Positions 39,985-64,000 of a DNA stretch of 64,000 bases are shown here, piece by piece. Position 1 is the stretch's first letter. The number at the start of each line of letters is the position of its first letter. Under the pieces are notes generated by a model, which was not told where the DNA came from, did not search any database, and saw only the letters and a program-made list of their open reading frames with translations. The position numbers and the translations under genes are program-made. The stretch lies in contig NC_044508.1 in NCBI RefSeq assembly GCF_902362185.1, forward strand, positions 5,899,298 to 5,963,297, in the 5' to 3' direction. This DNA comes from Chanos chanos (lineage: Eukaryota > Chordata > Actinopteri > Gonorynchiformes > Chanidae).

Positions 39985-41155
39985 AAGACAAATCCTCGAA
40001 GTCCTCCAATTACCCTAACATCATCTTTACTACATCACCAATGTGTTTGATATGCTAGCACTTGAAGCAAATCTTAGCTGACTACTGTTGCTATGAGTAA
40101 TGTGATTAATTTTTAATCAATGGACCATACAGCTCTTCTTTTACTGCATGACGGAAGTATATCTCATTTATAAATTCATTTTTGAGGTATTGCTCAATAA
40201 ATATGCTGCATTGGGTTTGAAATTTGTGCTGCAATTGTAAAGGTTGGGGTCAAATTGGGCTGAACTTGCTTTTTTCAGCAAGGTTATTTCCCTCCCTTCC
40301 CAAGAAGACACGTCTGGGATATTGCATAATTTAACTTTTTTAAATTTTTATTCTTGAAATAAAAAAAAAAAAAAAAGCTTTTTAATATTTGGGTATTATT
40401 TCGTTTGTGTGTAGGAAGCACCCGTTCTGTAGGCTGCTGTCAACTACTGTTCAAGAAATTTTCTAGAAATGTTCGAGGTGTACATGTCTTAACATAATAA
40501 TTATATTATAAACTCAAATGCATTGTTAAAGAATCCATCCAAAACAGATATAGTTTAAAAGAAACACTAAATTATGAAGTAACTCCACACGTTTCTGTAG
40601 GCAACGAGTAACTCACACAAGTTCTTTTGGTAAGGTAATGGGAACTACATAATTTGTGTCTCGCATTTCTGGTCGGAGATATGTGCGAACGGACACTGTT
40701 GCTACAGGCAGCAGAAGGACGTTATCAACGACAATGCTACTGTGTAACGCATGGCTGGTTGATCACTGAAATGGCTCTGGTAGACCTATGCAATTAACAG
40801 CACACGATCGATTCGTCGAGGACTCGGACAAAACAAAAGCATCTGTATTTTTGACTCTACTGGAACGGTTATTTTGGATTTGAATGTGCACTGCAATCTG
40901 AATTTAGACCGCATCGATTTTCGTTTCACAAAGAATGTTGCTTTATAGCAGAACTGAGGTAAAAAGATTACTAATAAGAGTGGCATCAAAGATATAATTG
41001 TTATGTCGGAAGAAATTCGTGTTCTTCCATCCATCTTCATGACTTGGCAGACGCGTTCGTCAGCACCTTTTTCCTGCCGAATTAAACCAGGAAAAAGACC
41101 TGCCTATCTGTGGAATTCAGGCACAAGACTGTCGCTGCTGTCTCATACTTGAACA
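39985..41155 (+). other. edf1 3' UTR and brd3os upstream region
   Basis: The edf1 poly(A) signal is at 40196-40201. The remaining roughly 0.95 kb has no recognisable gene. It should hold the brd3os promoter and any noncoding leader exon. Confidence 0.55.
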
Positions 41156-41410
41156 ATGACTGACAGATATCCTTTAGCCGAGAAAGCCCTGTCGGAGAGC
41201 TATGCTCGGTTAAGGTACAAAGACACATCTCTGCTCATTTGGCAGCAACAGCAGCTGGAGCTGGAAAAGGCACCTCCGACCAACTATCTGAGTCGAAGCC
41301 AAAGTACGTGGTACAGCCAATACGGCAACCAGGCCGTAGTGGTACGCGACAAAACAAAACTTGGAAGCACATCCAGTGCTGGACAGTCCAAAATTTGTCT
41401 GATTATGTAA
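41156..41410 (+). CDS. brd3os: BRD3OS-like small protein with CAAX-type C-terminus
   Basis: An 84-residue open frame in one exon. It matches, from memory, the small protein encoded by human BRD3[59 protein letters not shown], with a GQSK...C-x-x-M end. The last four residues, CLIM, fit a CAAX prenylation signal (Cys, two aliphatic residues, Met), which would suggest farnesylation and membrane attachment. That is inference. Function is unknown. Its position next to and antisense to brd3, as in human, supports the name. Candidate poly(A) signals lie at 41728-41733 and 41989-41994. The start context is AACAATGA. No signal peptide or membrane helix is present. Confidence 0.82.
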   Translation: MTDRYPLAEKALSESYARLRYKDTSLLIWQQQQLELEKAPPTNYLSRSQSTWYSQYGNQAVVVRDKTKLGSTSSAGQSKICLIM

Positions 41411-44400
41411 CGGTATTACAGATCATTTATGGCAGATAATCCTCTTTGCGAACATGGCCATCCACCGTAGCGTTGTAGTGCTGAATCATATGCGCAAACT
41501 TGGTACTTGTAACTTGCAGTTTCTGAAATTTGTTTAAAGTATTAGTCTGATACATCTGTATTTTTTTTTACACTACAGTGTGTTACAGATTTCTTAAGGT
41601 GCAAATATCTCTGACGGTATTACTTGATACACGTTATTTATGAGGGAAACTGTTGTTGTTCACTGCTGAAAGGGGGACAACGGTCATTTAAGTTTTATTT
41701 TTGTCTTTCATATTATTATCATCACTTAATAAATTACAGGGGGGTGGGGCTTCCTGTATGTGTAACACTGCAAAGGAATGGCTTTTAAAAACCTGTATAT
41801 ATTCAGTTTAGCGGATTATTTTTTTCTCGTGGTTCTGTAAGAGAGACAGTGTTTACGATACATAAAGCTAAAAATACCTCATTTTATAGGGAATCGGAAT
41901 CTGTCTATAAATGTTACACATCTATATATACATATTTTACCTTTATCTCAGTAAAAAGTTACTTCACATAAAACCACAAAAACGCTACAATAAACATATC
42001 TAATCACTGACGAGACGGTATAGTGGATTTTTTGTGGTTTATTTATGAAAACAAAAGGGGCACAGAGTCCAAATTTTCAGATTAGCTTATACATCAGATA
42101 GTATCTTGTAAGTTTGTCTCATGATTCATTAATTGACATCCTACTCTTTTACTTGTTGCACTCGTCATGTAGAGAGTTACTAATCTCAGATGTACTCGAA
42201 AGACTGACATTTACATGTTATAAACAGCTCAAAAAGTTTAAGAAAGATACTGGAAATTGGCATGCAAATACACAAAGGATTTTTTTCTTTTCATCATAAA
42301 AAATAACTAAAATATTTAGACCCAAGACAAGAGTTAACTAATAAGCTGTGAATATACATTTATATTTGTATATATATTTATGTCCCAGTCTCTCAACATT
42401 GCTGACATCACGCAGGAAAAAAAACAAACAAAACAAAAACAAACCAAAAAAAAAACCCCAAAAACAAACCAAAGAAAAAAAAAAAAAAAAAAAAAACTCA
42501 ATTTTTATTATTGTGAGTAGACACTGCTTCAAAGATGAGAATGTACAAAGACGGTTCTTGGGCGGGGCAGGGAGTCTGATCAGTAATCTTTTTCACAGGA
42601 TCTCTAATCTAAGACATGGTTGATCATGGCTTCGTACAGAATGACAGAGCGTAATGTAATGTAGTCCAGTGGTTAGGATAAAGGAAGGACCCACAAAACA
42701 CAACACACAACACCCCCCCCCCCTCCCCCCATCATTCTGCACTAGAGGAAGACTAGATTTAGTCACTTTACAGATAAACACAATCGTTTCAAATTGTGTT
42801 CCGATGCTTTCTGAACATTTTAAATACGAGAAAGAGAAAAGAAAACAGAAAGAGAGCGAACAAGAGAGAGAGAGAAAAAATTACATAATGTATTTCTGGT
42901 TAAGTTACAATTATTTATATGACCAATGTCAATTATTTTAGAGGGTGAACATTTTGATGTGCCGATTCAAATTAAGGCAAAAAAAAAGGAGAACAAATTT
43001 CATTAACATACTGGGGGTACAAAGTGTCTAAAATCTACACAATGTAATGACTGGGAAAAAGAAAAAAAAAAAAAAAGACCTCTATACATTCATCTGCTAC
43101 AAAGATTATCAGTCACTGTCCATGTCAATTAAACCAGGCTGGAGACAAACAAAGAAATGATTTCAGCTACAAGAGTTTTTTTGTCTTTCTGAAGTGTTTG
43201 GAGTACCAGAGCTTTCGACATAGTTTTGAGAAAAAATAAAAAAAGGAGAAAAAAAGAGAAGAAAAGAAAAAAAATCACGGTAATAGAGAAAAAAAATAGA
43301 TTAGTCATAATACTGTGGGCTAAAGGTTTCTATTTTTAAATAACAATAATGTTTTTTCCCCCCCTCATCTTTTCTTCATAGTTAACCATAAGCACTGCTG
43401 CAGAAGTGTTTACAAGAGAAGGTATCGTTCATTACCAGTTGTAATGTGGAAGATTCTGCTCTTGCTTGGCAGATTTTCTGCGTTACTATCAACCTAATTA
43501 AAGACTATACACTTGATCTAACTTTCTCGAGAGGAAAATCAACACGCGGCCTGTTCCCATGAGGCCGTGTTTACCAGCCAGTACAATTTTTGTCACTTCG
43601 GATCGCTGAAATATTGCGGAGAGAGCTGCTTTCCAATTGTCCTTGTGTTATAAATAACGTGTTTTGAGTCAAAAGAAATCTCCTTGATTGTCCCATAACT
43701 GGGCTGGGTGTGAGGGATTCAAAGAGAAGGGATTAATAAAAAAAAAAAAGGAAGAAAGAAAGAAAAAAAGGGGGAAGATATAACATGAAAAAGAAAACCC
43801 GGGCACTAAAATGCCGCTAGTATATTTATCGAGATAAGTATTACAAAACAAAATCCAAATAACCAAATATAAAAACAAAACCACGGTATATGGGTGATAT
43901 ACTTTTCAAAGAAAGAGGAAAAAAAAAAAATATCTGAACAAAATTATACATCAAATACTGACAAATGAGAAAAAAAAAAAAAAAAAAAGCACCAGGAGAA
44001 ATGTGGAGCAGTTTTGAGAGTTTAAAATCACAAATACAGTGTTTTTGTTTTTTTTGTTTTTTTGGCTTTTTTTTTTAAGAGCCAAACAAAGTTCTTTCTG
44101 TATCTCAAACAACACGCTTAAAAATAACAAAAAAACCAAGCGCAGGCGGAGCCGCGACCATGAAGACACCCAATCATTTCTGGGTTTTTTTTTTTTTTGC
44201 CGTACCGCACAGAAAATTTGCCAGTCTGTGTGTTCGTTAGCCAAAATTCTGCGAGGTATTTCGTTTTTCTTAGCCTTTCTCCTTTCTCAAGAGTTGAAAC
44301 AGCTGGTAAATAGTACGTTTTCTGTTTTGACTCAATCTGTGACTTTAAAGTGTAAAATAAATTACTTTCACTGAAACAATGGTGCTGAAAAACAAAAACA

Positions 44401-45051
44401 TCATTATTACAGTAAATATGAAAATTACTGTAAAAATATCACTAAAAGGAAAAAAAAAAAAAACATACTTGGAATGTGAAATGAATATCAGACTAAGGTG
44501 AGACAACTGCATCCGAACGAGAAACGTGGATAATTTGTTTCTGCATTGAATGGGATCCAAAGAACATATCCTTTTAATAACAACCAATCAAATCAGTCTC
44601 TTGGCTCCATGGACTAATGTTATGTTTTTGTTTTCCCCCCAAAAAATTAAAACCCAATCAAAAAGCAGCAACCTAAAAGAAGAAAAAACAGAACAAACAA
44701 ACAGAACCCAAGAAACAAGAACATCTGACATACATGACTGTTCTCATCTGCACAACTGACATCATAATTAAAAAATAATAAAAAAAAAAAAGATTTTTTT
44801 TTTCTGGTGATACCAGGCATATCCCTTTGAGGGCCAGCAAAATAAACCCCAACACCGCTCCTCCGTTGTCCTTTTTTTTTCTCTTTTCTTTTTTATTCGT
44901 TTGAGCCAAGGGGATTCTACACGCGTTTCGTTAAAATATCTTCTCGTCGCCACTGCGCTTCTATTCTTACGAAACCGCTCTTCGGAGAGACGCTATCACG
45001 AGGGCACACGCTACTCGTTAAAAAAAAACAAAACAAACAAAACAAAACAAA

Positions 45052-45088
<37 letters not shown>

Positions 45089-45158
45089 CCAAAAAAAGAA
45101 GGAGATTAAGTAATGAGAGGCTCAGTGTGTCACTCTCTTGTTTTTGTTTGTTTTCTGT
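41411..45158. other. Convergent 3' UTRs of brd3os (+) and brd3 (-)
   Basis: The brd3os 3' UTR probably ends by about 42010. On the minus strand AATAAA at 42038-42043 would end a roughly 3.1-kb brd3 3' UTR that is T-rich in the sense direction, with many A runs on the plus strand (e.g. 42412-42497, 43970-43988). (AAT)n lies at 45053-45086. No further genes are seen; the open frames here are low-complexity Lys or Phe runs. Confidence 0.6.
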
Positions 45159-61521
<16,363 letters not shown>

Positions 61522-64000
61522 GGAGGAACAGAGGTCGGACGCGTTCGCTCGTCGTCAGTTTGGTCGGACGGGGAATGACACTACGTCAACGGGAAACGAT
61601 GCGGCGCGGTTTTCAGTTATTTCATTTTAGTCGATTAATTCAGTTGATTTCAGTTATGATGGATCTGAACCCAGTTGGCCGTTTTGAACAAGATCGTAAG
61701 ATTGGACAGTGAGGAGGACTGTTAGGTTGTATTGCACATGTCTGAGGTGTGTGTGTGTGTGTGTGTGTGTGTTGAGAACGTGGGTAACATGCAGTAATAT
61801 TTGAGAGATGGGCTGGCCTATTCTACTCAGAAAACGAATTATCCTCATTCCTAATCCCTTAACATCTGGAAAAAATAATTTATTCCTGTTTAACAAGCAG
61901 CATATTTCTTAAATGATGTGTGAATATTATTTGTGTGTGTGTGTGTGTATTTTGTTGTCTAATCAGTTTACTGTTTAGTTAGAGAAAAGAAACCCAGGTG
62001 AACAGAGAGATGTACCAATACAAAGTCTACTTGCTTTCCATGGGGCCTTGTTTAAAAGGTTGTCTAGGAACTGATTAGCTTTACATGTTGGAGTCGATGC
62101 GACAATCAGTCCATGTTGATTTGTTTCCGATATGTTTTTGCATACTTACTTTGTTTCGGTGATGGAGCTGGTTAAACTTTTAAGCTTTTTTCTGTCAAAT
62201 AATTTTCTGTATTTCTTGTTTGCTACTTTAATGACTTACTCTTGGAAAAAAAAATTACACTGAAATATTGAGCCCTTTTACCTTCTGGATCAGAAATGGT
62301 ATTTCTGTTTTGTCGTATGGATTCAAATATCCAGCCATTGTGCTTTGAAAAAATACACAGTTTTTCATTTATTGATGATTTTTGTGGCTCCTGTAGTTGA
62401 AACCGAAGCAGAAATGCCATCTGATGTTTTGTACATTGCGAGACAGAGCGCGGCCTTACCGCAGTGAGAAAACAGTCTTCTTGTCTTCACAGTGGTCTAC
62501 TGCATTTGATCCTGCACTGAAAACCAGTTAGTTTTGTTGCTGTTAGTCGTGTGGTTATTATTACAATACGTCAAGACTAATGAAATGACTCCCTTTTGAC
62601 TCCTTCTTAAATCATTTTCGCTCACCATCTCTGACCGGAGAGAATTCGTCGGAAATCTGTGCAGTACATTTAACTTTATAAAAAAAATATATGCGTGCTT
62701 ATGGATTTTTTTTTTTCTTTTCAATGAGCAAAACCTGCAAGCGTCGGAAAGTAGTTTATACTAAATAAGTAGAATACTGTTACTTACACTGACAAGAAAG
62801 TAGATTTTCAAAGTTTGAAATTTAATAGTCCTTTGAACAATAAACATTGTACAGTAGGACAACACATAACCCATTCTCATTTTATTATATATGTATGTAT
62901 ATGTGTGCGTGTGTGTGTATATACACACACACACACACATATATAAATGGACAAACTTTTCTCTTAAGGTCCAATTAAACATATATGGCAGAGGAAAAGG
63001 GCAGTTGTTTTGAATGTACCCCTTCCATCAGTGACTCAGGGGTATCCCTCCATTCACAAAACAGAATCAACATGTACACCTTCGCTGTATACAACATTCC
63101 ATCGCACAGAAGGAAAGCACAATGTAGGAATAACAAGATAAAATTACATTTGTACAAAAATAGATTTTTTTTTTCCTTTAAAACGCATCTTTGAGAGTGT
63201 GTGTGTGTGTGTATGTTTTGCTATTGTAATGAGGTGTGGCTGAGGCCGGCATCATCTGTAATTACTGGCAGATGTTGACAGATGTTCAGATGTTGAAATG
63301 TTTGACAGCATTCGTGATATCTGTCTGACATCAGATAAAGACGCCCTGGGATTCGAAAATGACCCTGTTTAACCGCGCTGTAGGACTTCTGCAAAGCTCA
63401 TTTCAGGGTTTACTGCTTCAGTGCAAAGCTCAGCTTGGTTTACACAGTAGCTCTGCTGTTAACGGAAAAGTACTGAAAAGTGTGGAACCCGAGCGCGAAT
63501 TTGCACTTTATAAACTTTTGAATCGTTGTCCAGACACCAAACGGAGCTGTCATTTCCCTTCAGCCTCGTCTCACCTTAATGCACGCAAACACGTCCTACG
63601 ACCTTTTATTGACTGGCTGTCCATAACTGTCTGACCGGGAGTACTTTTGGACCCCGTTTGCTGGTGATAGACCTGTTTATGAGGCTCAGTGTTTTGTGGC
63701 ACATCTAATAAATTCTTAGCTGAAAGTTGGCTGGTCTTTCCAAAACCCTAACCGTTTCCAGTAAAAACACAGAACTCCGCTGATAGGAAAACACGTATGA
63801 TAGAAGTGATGTTTTGAAATTCTACAATGGCATCAGTTCTGCTTAGGATGTAAAACAGATGTGAGGGTTTGGCCACAACCTGAATGACCGTACGAATACA
63901 AAGATGGTTTTTGACAGAAAGATATTTCTTAGGCCAAAAATTCCTATTCAACATTCAGTAGAAGATATGAACAGAATTGGATTATTAGGCCTGTCCTAAA
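61522..64000 (+). other. wdr5 3' UTR and unassigned right flank
   Basis: AATAAA at 62839-62844 could end a roughly 1.3-kb wdr5 3' UTR containing (GT)n tracts (61746-61771, 61931-61949). A GT/AC palindrome lies at 62901-62940. From 62950 to 64000 I see no supported gene, only short open frames without recognisable similarity. Confidence 0.55.

Noticed and set aside
42338-45100. Several Lys-rich or Phe-rich open frames
   Set aside because: Low-complexity A/T runs in the probable brd3 3' UTR.
63359-63634. 91-codon open frame near the right edge
   Set aside because: No homology recognised, no splice or promoter support; left as unassigned sequence.

Overview
This is a vertebrate nuclear window, almost certainly from a compact teleost genome. 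The genes have many exons with GT-AG introns, most introns are short (80 bp to a few kb), microsatellites are abundant, and every recognisable protein matches a bony-vertebrate family. I traced ten protein-coding genes exon by exon. Reading phase closes across every intron of each gene, and nothing bacterial, viral or CRISPR-like was found.

Layout, left to right: the 3' end of a CEP350-family centrosomal gene (+, 1-3754); qsox2, a sulfhydryl oxidase (+, 4596-12074); nacc2, a BTB/BEN transcriptional repressor (+, 17306-20151); a complete but divergent XPR1/SLC53-family phosphate-exporter gene (-, 21685-28133); fam78a (-, 30060-31930); plpp7/NET39 (+, 33887-36016); edf1/MBF1 (+, 38709-39984); a one-exon 84-residue gene matching BRD3OS, with a CAAX-like end (+, 41156-41410); brd3, a BET bromodomain gene (-, 45159-53024); and wdr5 (+, 55768-61521). 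The last 2.5 kb is wdr5 3' UTR and unassigned sequence.

Most of the block (qsox2, nacc2, fam78a, plpp7, edf1, brd3os, brd3, wdr5) corresponds to human 9q34. The CEP350 and XPR1 homologues have their known human counterparts on 1q25, next to QSOX1. 1q25 and 9q34 are paralogous segments from the early vertebrate genome duplications. The window therefore probably carries 9q34-side ohnologues of CEP350 and XPR1 that mammals lost. The XPR1-like gene is intact (about 662 codons), clearly diverged, and changed at residues implicated in inositol-polyphosphate binding and the phosphate path. This is the most interesting content of the window.

The genes are not an operon. Two pairs are head to head (fam78a/plpp7 and brd3/wdr5) and two pairs are tail to tail (nacc2/xpr1-like and brd3os/brd3). 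In each tail-to-tail pair, candidate poly(A) signals lie only about 40 bp apart on opposite strands. brd3, wdr5, nacc2 and edf1 all act in chromatin or transcription. Repeats are small: a 1.18-kb hAT-like element in a wdr5 intron, a TTAA-flanked piggyBac-like MITE and a second inverted-repeat element in brd3 introns, three copies of one palindromic MITE type, a 26-bp minisatellite in the qsox2 3' UTR, and many simple repeats.
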